Shown here piece by piece: positions 1 to 7,501 of a stretch of DNA of 64,000 bases. Within the stretch, counting starts at the first letter, position 1, and each line of letters opens with the position of its first letter. Under the pieces are notes generated by a model. That model had not been told where the DNA came from, searched no databases, and saw only the letters and a program-made list of their open reading frames with translations. This DNA is from Flavobacterium zhairuonense (lineage in GTDB: Bacteria > Bacteroidota > Bacteroidia > Flavobacteriales > Flavobacteriaceae): NCBI RefSeq assembly GCF_004352915.1, contig NZ_SJSY01000069.1, positions 62,001-126,000 of the forward strand, in the 5' to 3' direction. The translations under genes and the position numbers were made by a program.

Positions 1-150
1 ACAAAGGCTCAAAGTAACAAAGCGACAAAGGTTTTATCTTGTAGGGAGTTAAATTTTTAAGCGCATTGAGATTGAAGTCCGTATCTTTGCGAACTAAAAA
101 TTTATGTTTTGAAATTTATAATTTACAATTCATAATTCACAATTATAAAA
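1..150. repeat. Intergenic spacer with two word-repeat tracts
   Basis: The first 38 bases repeat the word ACAAAG (AAAGTAACAAAG, then GACAAAGGTTTT) and closely match the tract at 49091-49126. Bases 105-150 hold a second tract of related A/T words (ATAATTTACAATTCATAATT and so on). No gene is visible here. A TAnnTTTG promoter box lies between the tracts. Confidence 0.6.
82..89 (+). promoter_or_regulatory. Candidate -7 promoter box (TATCTTTG)
   Basis: TATCTTTG matches the Bacteroidota sigma-A -7 consensus TAnnTTTG. It lies about 60 bases before the first gene. No convincing -33 TTG is found at the usual distance, so this is a motif match only. Confidence 0.45.
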
Positions 151-151
151 A

Positions 152-508
152 ATGTCTAGAGATACACAACTAAAAGAGCGCTGGGAAAAGCTCGTCGATA
201 TACTTTCAAATCAATTTTCGCAAGGCGAAGATTTAGATTTAGATGCCATAATTTACTTAATTGGAGTTCAGGAATACGGAAAAGTACACCGCCAATATAA
301 AAAAGACGAAAAACTGAACTTAATGCACATTGCAATCTGTCGATTGTTAGAACCATATGGGTTTTATGAATTCGAATATTTTGATGAAGACGGATGGCCA
401 CATTACAAAGTAAAAGAACAATTGCCATCATTGAAAGCCGGAGAACAATCCGTTTTGATGAAAGAAGCCATTGTAAGTTATTTTTTAGAAAGAAAGCTGA
501 TTGAATAG
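152..508 (+). CDS. Small conserved hypothetical protein
   Basis: The protein is 118 residues, acidic, soluble, and has no signal peptide or membrane segment. Its mid-part is rich in aromatic and acidic residues (EPYGFYEFEYFDEDGWPHYK, about residues 68-87). I do not recognise a named domain. It starts right after an A/T word-repeat tract, the start has only an A-rich stretch in place of a Shine-Dalgarno, and the gene ends 121 bases before pheS. The clean reading frame and promoter box upstream support a real gene; its function is unknown. Confidence 0.75.
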   Translation: MSRDTQLKERWEKLVDILSNQFSQGEDLDLDAIIYLIGVQEYGKVHRQYKKDEKLNLMHIAICRLLEPYGFYEFEYFDEDGWPHYKVKEQLPSLKAGEQSVLMKEAIVSYFLERKLIE

Positions 509-599
509 CATTATTTGATGTTAAAATTGCAGTTTATGGAATTATTTGGCAGAAAATCGAAAACTACTAGCGCGACTACACACTTTAAACTAAAAACAC

Positions 600-607
600 T
601 AAATTTG
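600..607 (+). promoter_or_regulatory. Candidate -7 box of pheS (TAAATTTG)
   Basis: TAAATTTG fits TAnnTTTG and ends 22 bases before the pheS start codon. The -33 region is not a clear TTG. Confidence 0.45.
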
Positions 608-629
608 TATTCTCAAGAACCGAAGGAAA

Positions 630-1649
630 ATGATAGATAAGATAAAAGTACATATAGAGGAAGCAAAAGCCTTTAATGAGAAAAATAAAGAATCTTTAGA
701 GCAATTCCGAATTAAATATTTAGGAAGTAAGGGGTTATTAAAAGAACTTTTTACTGAGTTTAAAAATATTCCAAATGATCAGAAAAAAGATTTTGGACAA
801 GTAATCAATACCTTAAAAGCTGTTGCTGAAGAAAAAGTTAGAGTTATTCAGGAAGAGCTTGAAAGCAAAGAAGAGGTTAAAGGTGCTTTTGGTGATTTGA
901 CTCGCGCTGCTGAGCCAGTAATTGTGGGATCTCGTCACCCTATTTCGATTGTTAAAAATCAGATTATTGATATTTTTGCCAATATTGGATTCAATGTTTC
1001 TGAAGGTCCAGAAATTGAAGACGATTGGCATAATTTTACAGCATTGAACTTGCCAGAATACCATCCGGCCCGTGATATGCAGGATACATTTTTCATTCAG
1101 ACAAATCCTGACGTGTTGTTGCGTACGCATACATCATCTGTTCAGGTGCGTTATATGGAAAATCACAAACCGCCAATTCGTACGATTTCTCCAGGACGTG
1201 TTTTCCGTAACGAAGCGATTTCATCTCGTTCGCACTGTATTTTCCATCAAGTGGAAGGATTGTACATTGACAAAGATGTTTCATTTGCTGATTTGAAACA
1301 AACGTTGCTTTATTTCACAAAAGAAATGTTCGGAAAATCAAAGATTCGTCTTCGTCCATCTTATTTCCCATTTACAGAGCCAAGTGCTGAAATTGATATT
1401 TATTGGGGATTAAAAACAGAAACAGATTACAGAATTACAAAAGGAACGGGTTGGTTGGAAATTGGAGGCTGCGGAATGGTAGATCCAAACGTTCTTAAAA
1501 ACTGCGATATCAATCCAGATGAATACAACGGATTCGCTTTTGGAATGGGAGTAGAGCGTATTGCAATGCTTTTATACCAAATTGGAGACATCCGTATGTT
1601 CTACGAAAACGATGTTCGTTTCTTAGAGCAGTTCAAGGCAAATATATAA
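630..1649 (+). CDS. pheS: Phenylalanine--tRNA ligase alpha subunit
   Basis: This is the catalytic alpha subunit of the cytosolic tetrameric (alpha2beta2) enzyme that charges tRNA-Phe with phenylalanine using ATP. Its 339 residues are the usual length. The N-terminal ~90 residues form the coiled-coil tRNA-binding arm. The class II core follows, with motif 2 around [14 protein letters not shown] (about residue 190) and motif 3 around [17 protein letters not shown] near residue 307. The beta subunit gene is not in this window, so the two subunits are not encoded side by side here. A TAnnTTTG box lies close upstream. Confidence 0.97.
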   Translation: MIDKIKVHIEEAKAFNEKNKESLEQFRIKYLGSKGLLKELFTEFKNIPNDQKKDFGQVINTLKAVAEEKVRVIQEELESKEEVKGAFGDLTRAAEPVIVGSRHPISIVKNQIIDIFANIGFNVSEGPEIEDDWHNFTALNLPEYHPARDMQDTFFIQTNPDVLLRTHTSSVQVRYMENHKPPIRTISPGRVFRNEAISSRSHCIFHQVEGLYIDKDVSFADLKQTLLYFTKEMFGKSKIRLRPSYFPFTEPSAEIDIYWGLKTETDYRITKGTGWLEIGGCGMVDPNVLKNCDINPDEYNGFAFGMGVERIAMLLYQIGDIRMFYENDVRFLEQFKANI

Positions 1650-1655
1650 TTCTAA

Positions 1656-1740
1656 GTCTAGAAGTCATAAAGTCGAAAGTCGTAAAGTCATTACTTTGAG
1701 GTTTTCGACTTTATGACTTTCGACTTTTTAACTTTCGACT
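1656..1740. repeat. Intergenic word repeat with 17-bp inverted repeat
   Basis: The word AAGTCATAAAGTCGAAA at 1662-1678 recurs as its exact reverse complement at 1703-1719. Partial copies (AAAGTCG, ACTTTCGACT) fill the rest. The spacer could fold into a long hairpin between pheS and the next gene. Confidence 0.75.
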
Positions 1741-1743
1741 AAA

Positions 1744-2151
1744 ATGAAAAAAGATATAATAATTCCAGAAGTTGAAAACGTATTTCTTGCTGCAGTGCAG
1801 GAGTGGAGTGACGATTTTATGGAAAAAGTGTGGTACGCTTATTTAGTTAATGACAGTGACTTTAACTTAGACAGCGTAATGGTGGTTTCAAAAGCATTTG
1901 GAACAATTGACGGCGAAATGAAAAAAACATCGATTTTGCGTCATGCTTTTGTTGAGGTTCCTTCGGTTTCTGTTGTAAAGATAGAATTGGTAGAAAAGAG
2001 CCTTCTAGCGCTTAATAATGAATTTATGGTAACGTTCTTCATCGGAAATACTTTGTACGATAAGAAGTTCATTTTTAAAGCCAATTCGCTTGACGAAAAC
2101 AAAACGGAAGAAGTGCCGATTTTATTTGTTGAAGGGGTTATGGTGAAATAA
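1744..2151 (+). CDS. Conserved hypothetical protein downstream of pheS
   Basis: The protein is 135 residues and soluble, with alternating hydrophobic stretches that suggest a beta-rich single domain (for example VSVVKIELVEKSLLALNNEF and FMVTFFIGNTLYDKKFIF). It has no signal peptide or known motif. It reads in the same direction as pheS, 94 bases downstream across a palindromic spacer. I do not know its function. The open frame and its position between two same-strand genes support a real gene. Confidence 0.75.
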   Translation: MKKDIIIPEVENVFLAAVQEWSDDFMEKVWYAYLVNDSDFNLDSVMVVSKAFGTIDGEMKKTSILRHAFVEVPSVSVVKIELVEKSLLALNNEFMVTFFIGNTLYDKKFIFKANSLDENKTEEVPILFVEGVMVK

Positions 2152-2197
2152 GAATCAAGAACAAAGAGGCAAGAGAAAAGATTTATTATTTTGACAA

Positions 2198-2449
2198 ATG
2201 AAAAAAGTAAATGTTCTCATCAAGAAAAACCCTGAAATTATTACCTTAATCATTTGGCTAATAATCTTCGTTGCTGTAGGTTTATTTTATAATAATTTAA
2301 AAGCGATGTTAATAGTTTTCCTTGGAATTGTTGTGTTTGGGATATTAATAGGAATTATGCCTTTTTTAGCAAACATCTTTAAACTGATTTATTATTTATC
2401 GCTTAATTTTTATAATAATAAGATTAAAAAAGAGTCAAGACGAAATTAA
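2198..2449 (+). CDS. Small two-helix membrane protein
   Basis: The protein is 83 residues. Two hydrophobic segments (about residues 15-33 and 36-57) are separated by a very short loop, with a positively charged N-terminus (MKKVNVLIKKNPE) and a basic tail (NNKIKKESRRN). The family is not recognised. The stop codon lies inside the stem of the following terminator hairpin, which is typical of a compact real gene end. Confidence 0.65.
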   Translation: MKKVNVLIKKNPEIITLIIWLIIFVAVGLFYNNLKAMLIVFLGIVVFGILIGIMPFLANIFKLIYYLSLNFYNNKIKKESRRN

Positions 2450-2469
2450 ATAAGTCTTGACTCTTTTTT
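2426..2469. terminator. Bidirectional rho-independent terminator
   Basis: The stem GAGTCAAGAC pairs with GTCTTGACTC and is flanked by A and T runs on both sides. It can end the plus-strand membrane-protein transcript and gpsA arriving from the minus strand. Confidence 0.85.
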
Positions 2470-2517
2470 TATGTTTAAGAAATCTATTTTCTTTGCTCTT
2501 GCTTCTTTCTTCTAAAA

Positions 2518-3513
2518 TCAATCCAAAGACTCCGTCAATTTCTTGAAAACTGTTTTAGCATCTTTTCCTTCGTATAAAACAGCATAAACAGCGTCTATAA
2601 TTGGCGTTTTGGCGCCGTAACCTTGATTTAGTTTATAAGCACTTTTTGTTGCGTAGTAACCTTCGGCAACCATGCTCATTTCCATCATGGCGCTTTTTAC
2701 TGTGTATCCTTTTCCAATCATATTTCCGAACATTCTGTTTCTAGAAAAAACAGAATATCCTGTAACCAATAAATCGCCCAAATAAGCAGAATCATTGATG
2801 TTTCGTTTCATTTTATGTACTTTTCTGATGAATTTTTTCATCTCACGTATCGCATTACTCATTAAAACCGATTGGAAGTTGTCGCCATAACCTAAACCAT
2901 GAGCGATTCCTGCAGCGATAGAGTAAATGTTTTTCAGCATTGCAGCATATTCAGTTCCGATAATGTCGTCTGAGATTTTTGCTTTGATGTAGTTTCCAGA
3001 AAGAGATTTGGCAACATTGCATGCTTTTTCAGGATCGCCACAAGCAATTGTTAAATAAGAAAGTCTTTCAAGAGCAACTTCTTCGGCGTGGCAAGGTCCT
3101 GTGATTACGCCAATATTGTAATAAGGAATATCGTATTGAATGTGGAAATGTTCTCCAACAATCAAACTAGTTTCAGGAACGATTCCTTTAATTGCCGAGA
3201 AAATAATTTTGTCTGACAAAGAAACCGTCATGTTTTTCATTTCGGCATCTAAAAATGCAGAAGGAATAGCGAAGATCAAATAATCGGCATATTCAATTGC
3301 TTCGTTGATATTGTTGGTCAATCTAAGTTTTTTGGTGTCAAATTCCACCGAACTTAAATAGTTTGGGTTGTGTTTGTATTTCTGAATGTGCTCTATTGCA
3401 GCGTCATTGCGCATATACCACGCAATTTCAGATTGATTAACGCACAGCATTTTTGCAATTGCCGTTGCCCAGCTTCCTCCTCCAATTACTGCAAATTTCA
3501 AATTTTCGCTCAT
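2518..3513 (-). CDS. gpsA: Glycerol-3-phosphate dehydrogenase [NAD(P)+]
   Basis: This cytosolic enzyme reduces dihydroxyacetone phosphate to sn-glycerol-3-phosphate for phospholipid synthesis. The protein has 331 residues, the normal length. The N-terminal Rossmann motif is AVIGGGSWATAIAKML (residues 8-23). The catalytic-domain signature with the active lysine is around EYAAMLKNIYSIAAGIAHGL near residues 188-207. It stands alone, with its own promoter (TACTTTTG at 3532-3539) and a terminator at 2426-2469. Confidence 0.95.
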   Translation of the reverse strand: MSENLKFAVIGGGSWATAIAKMLCVNQSEIAWYMRNDAAIEHIQKYKHNPNYLSSVEFDTKKLRLTNNINEAIEYADYLIFAIPSAFLDAEMKNMTVSLSDKIIFSAIKGIVPETSLIVGEHFHIQYDIPYYNIGVITGPCHAEEVALERLSYLTIACGDPEKACNVAKSLSGNYIKAKISDDIIGTEYAAMLKNIYSIAAGIAHGLGYGDNFQSVLMSNAIREMKKFIRKVHKMKRNINDSAYLGDLLVTGYSVFSRNRMFGNMIGKGYTVKSAMMEMSMVAEGYYATKSAYKLNQGYGAKTPIIDAVYAVLYEGKDAKTVFKKLTESLD

Positions 3514-3531
3514 TATTTTAATAATTTAAAA

Positions 3532-3563
3532 CAAAAGTACTTAATAATGTGCTAATAAAGCAA
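3532..3563 (-). promoter_or_regulatory. Promoter of gpsA
   Basis: On the minus strand, TTG (3563-3561) is separated by 21 bases from TACTTTTG (3539-3532). Both elements fit the Bacteroidota TTG / TAnnTTTG pattern. The start codon follows 18 bases after the -7 box. Confidence 0.6.
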
Positions 3564-3751
3564 AACCTCATTTAAGAAATTTGCAAAACTCCCTTAAAAA
3601 CAGCGGTTTTCAGGAGGTTAGGAAAAGAAATAAAAAAATATTTTGCATCGAACACAATAAAATAATACGTCTTACGTTGTAAGTGATTATAAATTAGAAT
3701 TTTAATGAATTTAATAAAAATTGAGTTAGTTAGTTTTGTTTTAGTATTGTG

Positions 3752-3786
3752 AAAAGGCGTTCCTAAATGTTTTAAGAACGCCTTTT
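3752..3786 (-). terminator. Terminator hairpin downstream of the alcohol dehydrogenase
   Basis: The stem AAAAGGCGTTC / GAACGCCTTTT has a 13-base loop and T runs on either side. With the hairpin at 3803-3849 it forms a double terminator region between the dehydrogenase and gpsA. Confidence 0.75.
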
Positions 3787-3802
3787 TTATAAAATTCCAA
3801 TA

Positions 3803-3849
3803 AAAAAATCCAAATTCCAGTCTTGAGCCCATTGGAATTTGGATTTTTT
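3803..3849. terminator. Terminator of the TCCAAATTCCA family
   Basis: A perfect 17-bp stem (AAAAAATCCAAATTCCA with its complement) surrounds a 13-base loop, with T/A runs in both directions. Near-identical stems occur at 35464-35507, 51284-51330 and 63123-63184. Confidence 0.85.
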
Positions 3850-3866
3850 ATTTTGGAATTTATATG

Positions 3867-5024
3867 TTAGTAACTTAGTTCAACAATTGATTTTACTTTG
3901 TCTAGAGTAACTAATTGATTTTCGCCTAAACCTTTCCAGCCTCTTTCTTCGAAACGATTTACAATGAAATCAGCTGTATTAGAATAGTCGTTTGTGTATT
4001 GAGAAAGTTTGGTATCCATTCCCATTGTATGGAAAAATTCAACTGTTTTGTTGATGGCGTCTTGAGCAACTTCGTCGTCTGAACCAGTTAAGTTGAAGAT
4101 TCTTCTTCCGTATTGGGCCAGTTTGCCTTTTTTGGTTTCAAACATTACTTTATATAAGCTTGGCCCAATAATAGCTAGAGTTCTCGCGTGATCAATTTCA
4201 TAAAGTGCAGTCAATTCGTGGCCAATCATATGCGTTGCCCAATCGCTAGGGACGCCTTTTTGGATTAATCCGTTCAAGGCCATCGTACAGCTCCACATAA
4301 AATTAGAAGCCAAAGTATAATCGGTTGGGTTTTCCACAACACCTGGGCCAACTTGAATTAGTGTTTGTAAAATGCCTTCGGCAATTCTATCTTGAAGAAA
4401 ACCTTCGTGCGGATAAGTCAAATATTGCTCCATTACATGGGTGTAAGCATCTACAACACCATTTTGAATTTGTCTTTTTGGTAAAGACGCAATTACAGTT
4501 GGATCACAAATAGAGAATTTTGGAAATAAAGCACTTCCGCCAGAAGCTAATTTTTCTTGGGTTGCTTCAATAGTTATAACGTATCCAGAATTCATTTCGC
4601 TTCCCGTTGCCGGAAGTGTCAAAATAGTTCCGAAAGGCATTGCATTTTCTTTGATTAAAATTCTTTTTTGAAGAATATCAATTGGGTTTCCTTCAAAATT
4701 TACAGCAGCCGAGATAAATTTCACGCCGTCAATAACTGAACCACCACCAACAGCAAGAATAAAGTCGATTTTTTCGGCCTTGATTACATCAACAGCTTTC
4801 ATCAAAGTTTCAAATCTTGGATTTGGCTCAATTCCGCCAAATTCTACGATTTCAAAACCTTTTAAATTTTGGATTACTTGATCGTAAATTCCGTTTTTAA
4901 AAATACTTCCACCGCCATAAGCCAATAAAATTTTAGCGTCTTTTGGTACTAAAGTCGAAAGTTTTTCAATTTGTCCTTTTCCGAAGATTAAATTCGTCGG
5001 ATTATATAATTCAAAGTTGAGCAT
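3867..5024 (-). CDS. Iron-containing alcohol dehydrogenase (YqhD/BDH type)
   Basis: The enzyme is probably an NADPH-dependent aldehyde reductase/alcohol dehydrogenase of the group III metal family in the cytosol. The protein has 385 residues. The nucleotide-binding motif is GGGSVIDGVKF (about residues 97-107). Metal-binding residues are visible in NGVVDAYTHVMEQY (Asp, His) and in GHELTALYEIDHARTLAI (two His). Length and order match E. coli YqhD. The substrate cannot be told from sequence; detoxification of short aldehydes is the family's usual role. The gene stands alone, with a palindromic spacer upstream and two terminators downstream. Confidence 0.9.
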   Translation of the reverse strand: MLNFELYNPTNLIFGKGQIEKLSTLVPKDAKILLAYGGGSIFKNGIYDQVIQNLKGFEIVEFGGIEPNPRFETLMKAVDVIKAEKIDFILAVGGGSVIDGVKFISAAVNFEGNPIDILQKRILIKENAMPFGTILTLPATGSEMNSGYVITIEATQEKLASGGSALFPKFSICDPTVIASLPKRQIQNGVVDAYTHVMEQYLTYPHEGFLQDRIAEGILQTLIQVGPGVVENPTDYTLASNFMWSCTMALNGLIQKGVPSDWATHMIGHELTALYEIDHARTLAIIGPSLYKVMFETKKGKLAQYGRRIFNLTGSDDEVAQDAINKTVEFFHTMGMDTKLSQYTNDYSNTADFIVNRFEERGWKGLGENQLVTLDKVKSIVELSY

Positions 5025-5034
5025 GTTTTTAGAG

Positions 5035-5167
5035 TTTCTGAGATGCTAAGCTGCTAAGATTCTAAGTTTTTTTAGCATCTGGTTAATTTTATTATTTTAA
5101 TTTTTGATAAAAATCTAAGTTGCTAAAAGAAAACTTAGTCTCTTAGCAACTCAGAATCTTAGCATCT
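5035..5167. repeat. Intergenic word repeat (CTTAGCATCT words)
   Basis: AGATGCTAAG at 5041-5050 recurs inverted as CTTAGCATCT at 5158-5167. Between them the words CTAAGATTCTAAG, TCTAAGTTGCTAA and CTTAGCAACTCAGAATCTTAG are permuted copies. The right end abuts the stop codon of the DJ-1 gene, so the hairpin may act as its terminator. Confidence 0.7.
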
Positions 5168-5929
5168 TTAATTCAATTTCTGTAATAATTTGCCAGCAAC
5201 AAGTTTTGATGATGCTGGATTTTGTCCTGTGATTAAGAGCCCATCTTCAACAGCATAAGGTTGCCAGTTTGGTCCTTTTGAAAAAACTCCTCCGTTTGAA
5301 GCTAAGGCATCTTCTAATAAAAACGGAACTACTTTTGTCAAACCAACTGCTTCTTCCTCTTCATTGGTGAAACCTGTGATTTTTTTGCCTTTCACTAAAT
5401 ATTGACCATTTACTTTTACGTTTTTCAAAACTGCAGGAGCGTGACAAACAAAAGCTACCGGTTTGTTGTGTGTGTAAAAAGATTCGATTAAAGCAATTGA
5501 ATATCGATCTTGAACTAAATCCCAAAGTGGACCGTGTCCTCCTGGATAAAAAACCGCGTCATAATCTTTTTGATTAACGGTTGAAAGTTTCAATGTGTGT
5601 TTTAATTTTTCTTGTAAAACTTTGTCGGCGTCAAAGCGTTTTGTGTCTTCGGTTGCTGATGATGGATCAGCACTTTTTGGATCAATTGGTGGCTGACCTC
5701 CAAGCGGAGACGCGATTGTGATTTCAACGCCCTGATCTAATAATTCGTAATATGGCGCAGCAAATTCTTCAGACCAAAATCCTGTCTTTTCTCCTGTATT
5801 GCCCAGCTTATCGTTGCTGGTAACAACAAATAATACTTTTTTCATTCCTTTTTTATTTGATTTTTGAGCCACAGCAGTTGTGCTTAAGGCTGCAAATGCA
5901 ATTATTGCGAGTAATGCTATTTTCTTCAT
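5168..5929 (-). CDS. Exported DJ-1/PfpI family (type 1 glutamine amidotransferase-like) protein
   Basis: The protein has 253 residues with a clear Sec signal peptide (MKKIALLAIIAFAALSTTAVAQ), so the mature protein should be periplasmic or outside. The fold is shown by YPGGHGPLWDL (about residues 128-138) and the nucleophile elbow VAFVCHAPAVL with Cys about residue 162. It resembles the Hsp31/class I glutamine-amidotransferase-like group, whose members include glyoxalase III/deglycase-type enzymes; the actual activity is unknown. It is divergent from a LysR-type regulator with an 85-base shared promoter region, which suggests control by that regulator. The signal peptide is unusual for a family that is mostly cytosolic. 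Confidence 0.88.
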   Translation of the reverse strand: MKKIALLAIIAFAALSTTAVAQKSNKKGMKKVLFVVTSNDKLGNTGEKTGFWSEEFAAPYYELLDQGVEITIASPLGGQPPIDPKSADPSSATEDTKRFDADKVLQEKLKHTLKLSTVNQKDYDAVFYPGGHGPLWDLVQDRYSIALIESFYTHNKPVAFVCHAPAVLKNVKVNGQYLVKGKKITGFTNEEEEAVGLTKVVPFLLEDALASNGGVFSKGPNWQPYAVEDGLLITGQNPASSKLVAGKLLQKLN

Positions 5930-5945
5930 AATATTAAATTTTCGA

Positions 5946-5953
5946 CAAATTTA
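5946..5953 (-). promoter_or_regulatory. Candidate -7 box of the DJ-1 gene (TAAATTTG)
   Basis: TAAATTTG on the minus strand lies 17 bases before the start codon and fits TAnnTTTG. Confidence 0.5.
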
Positions 5954-5987
5954 CGCCGAAAGTGATATCAGTAAAAATAAAATAAAC

Positions 5988-5995
5988 TATGTTTG
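5988..5995 (+). promoter_or_regulatory. Candidate -7 box of the LysR gene (TATGTTTG)
   Basis: TATGTTTG fits TAnnTTTG and ends 19 bases before the LysR-type start. Only 34 bases separate it from the opposing promoter, so one bound regulator could affect both. Confidence 0.5.
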
Positions 5996-6014
5996 TTATA
6001 AATAAATTTATATC

Positions 6015-6920
6015 ATGGTAAATCTAGAATGGTACAGAACATTTAAAGCGGTTTATAAAAATGGTAATTTTTCGATCGCCGCAAAAGAATTGTTTATGAG
6101 CCAGCCGGCCGTTAGTCAGCAAATTTCAATGCTGGAGGCGCATGTTGGGAATAAATTGTTCAATCGAAAGTCAAAAGGCGTAGAACCAACGGAATACGCT
6201 AAGTTACTGAATAATTTGATTATAGATGCGCTTGACCGACTGGAAAGTGTAGAAACCAGTTTTCGAGCAAAAGCAGAAGATGCTACTAGGCTAATTTCTG
6301 TGGGTATTTCAAAACATCTTTTTGACTGCGTTGGAAATTTGCTGATTTCTAAATTTGATTTAATCGATTTTACATTTGCCGAAAATGATGAATTGTTTGC
6401 CTTGGTCGATGCCAAAAAACTAGATTTTGCAATTACGACAAAAAGGTTTGATACTTTTGATACCACTTATGAAATTGTCGGAAAAATTAAATTGATTTTA
6501 GTTGCTCCAACAAGTCTGGATATAACTGAATTTCGCCAGAGATTAAAAGCAGATAATTATACTGAAATAGAACAATGGCTCAATGCCCAAAAATGGTACA
6601 GCCACGATGCTAGAATTCCGCATATAAAATTGTTCTGGCTGCATGCTTTTAATAAAAAAAGGCCTTCGATGGTTCCCAATTACATTATTCCTTCAGAATC
6701 TGAAATGTTAAGGCTTTTGGCTAAAAACGAAGGAATAGCGGCAACTTGGAATTGTAATGCTAGAAATTACATCAAAGAAAATAAATTGCAATTGGTTTGG
6801 AACAGTTTTCATGTTCCTGAAGAATTTGTGTATTTGTTGGCTCCAAAAAATAATAATGTAAAGTCGTTTTTTGATATAATTGAGAAAGAGTTAAAACTAT
6901 TTTTTGGAAACAGAATGTAG
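6015..6920 (+). CDS. LysR-type transcriptional regulator
   Basis: The protein has 301 residues. The N-terminal winged helix-turn-helix spans about residues 1-62 (FKAVYKNGNFSIAAKELFMSQPAVSQQISMLE is the classic recognition region). A periplasmic-binding-protein-like effector domain follows (about 90-295), less conserved than usual. It faces the DJ-1/PfpI gene across a short divergent promoter, the usual arrangement for a LysR regulator and its target. The ligand is unknown; a carbonyl or oxidative signal would fit the neighbour but is a guess. Confidence 0.92.
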   Translation: MVNLEWYRTFKAVYKNGNFSIAAKELFMSQPAVSQQISMLEAHVGNKLFNRKSKGVEPTEYAKLLNNLIIDALDRLESVETSFRAKAEDATRLISVGISKHLFDCVGNLLISKFDLIDFTFAENDELFALVDAKKLDFAITTKRFDTFDTTYEIVGKIKLILVAPTSLDITEFRQRLKADNYTEIEQWLNAQKWYSHDARIPHIKLFWLHAFNKKRPSMVPNYIIPSESEMLRLLAKNEGIAATWNCNARNYIKENKLQLVWNSFHVPEEFVYLLAPKNNNVKSFFDIIEKELKLFFGNRM

Positions 6921-6961
6921 GAGGGAGTGAATTAAAAAGTATGAAAATTCTTGTGTTTTTC

Positions 6962-6992
6962 TTTGAATATGCTTTTGAAATGAATATTTTTG
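6962..6992 (+). promoter_or_regulatory. Promoter of the PKD lipoprotein gene
   Basis: TTTG at 6962-6965 is followed after exactly 19 bases by TATTTTTG at 6985-6992, an excellent match to the Bacteroidota consensus. The start codon is 26 bases further on. Confidence 0.65.
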
Positions 6993-7018
6993 ATACATAA
7001 CCACTAAAATTTCCAATT

Positions 7019-7390
7019 ATGAAAAAGATCGCAGCTATTTTGATGTTCTCTATGTTGTTTTTTATGATCAATTCTTGCAGTAAGAGTGAAGATGAAGCAA
7101 TAGTAGATTGTTTTGGTGATTCAATTTTAACTGAACTAAAACATACAGCAGATGGAACTAATTCTAAGATAATTAATTATTCGATACAATATAGCGGAAG
7201 CAATACCGTAACTTCTGTAAAATGGACTTTTGGTGATGGAACTCCAGTTCAAACTGTAAATAGTCCGACAGGAGCAGTTTCGCATACGTATAGCGCTGCA
7301 GGAACTGTAGAAGTAAAAGCTGATGTAACACTTTCAAAAGGGGGAGGCAGTTGTACTGTAAACCCAAAGAAAAATGTTACGGTGAATTAG
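7019..7390 (+). CDS. Small PKD-domain lipoprotein
   Basis: The protein has 123 residues. A type II signal peptide ends in a lipobox with Cys about residue 20 (MINSCSKSEDE). The rest is one PKD-like beta-sandwich, with the hallmark WTFGDGTP (residues 70-77) and HTYSAAGTVEVKADV near residues 90-104. It is probably anchored to the outer membrane and may be surface exposed. The acidic residues after the Cys (KSEDE) resemble Bacteroidota surface-lipoprotein export signals. Its partner is unknown. It has its own promoter. Confidence 0.85.
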   Translation: MKKIAAILMFSMLFFMINSCSKSEDEAIVDCFGDSILTELKHTADGTNSKIINYSIQYSGSNTVTSVKWTFGDGTPVQTVNSPTGAVSHTYSAAGTVEVKADVTLSKGGGSCTVNPKKNVTVN

Positions 7391-7413
7391 ATAGGAAAAA
7401 GATATTTGATGAG

Positions 7414-7469
7414 ATGAGAGTCAATTTGTAATTTATGTTTCGGCATTAAATTATAAAATTGACTCTCAT
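7414..7469. repeat. Long hairpin between the PKD lipoprotein and the NrtR gene
   Basis: ATGAGAGTCAATTT (7414-7427) pairs perfectly with AAATTGACTCTCAT (7456-7469), and the stem continues imperfectly to a TTTCGG loop. There is no T run after it, so it may be a stabilising or weak terminator hairpin, or an operator for the next gene. Confidence 0.6.
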
Positions 7470-7501
7470 TCGTTATATTTGTTCGAATATGTTTTTTAAA
7501 T

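Noticed and set aside
3572..3832. Minus-strand reading frame of 86 codons between gpsA and the alcohol dehydrogenase
   Set aside because: It runs through two terminator hairpins and A/T-rich spacer, and has no motif or plausible codon pattern.
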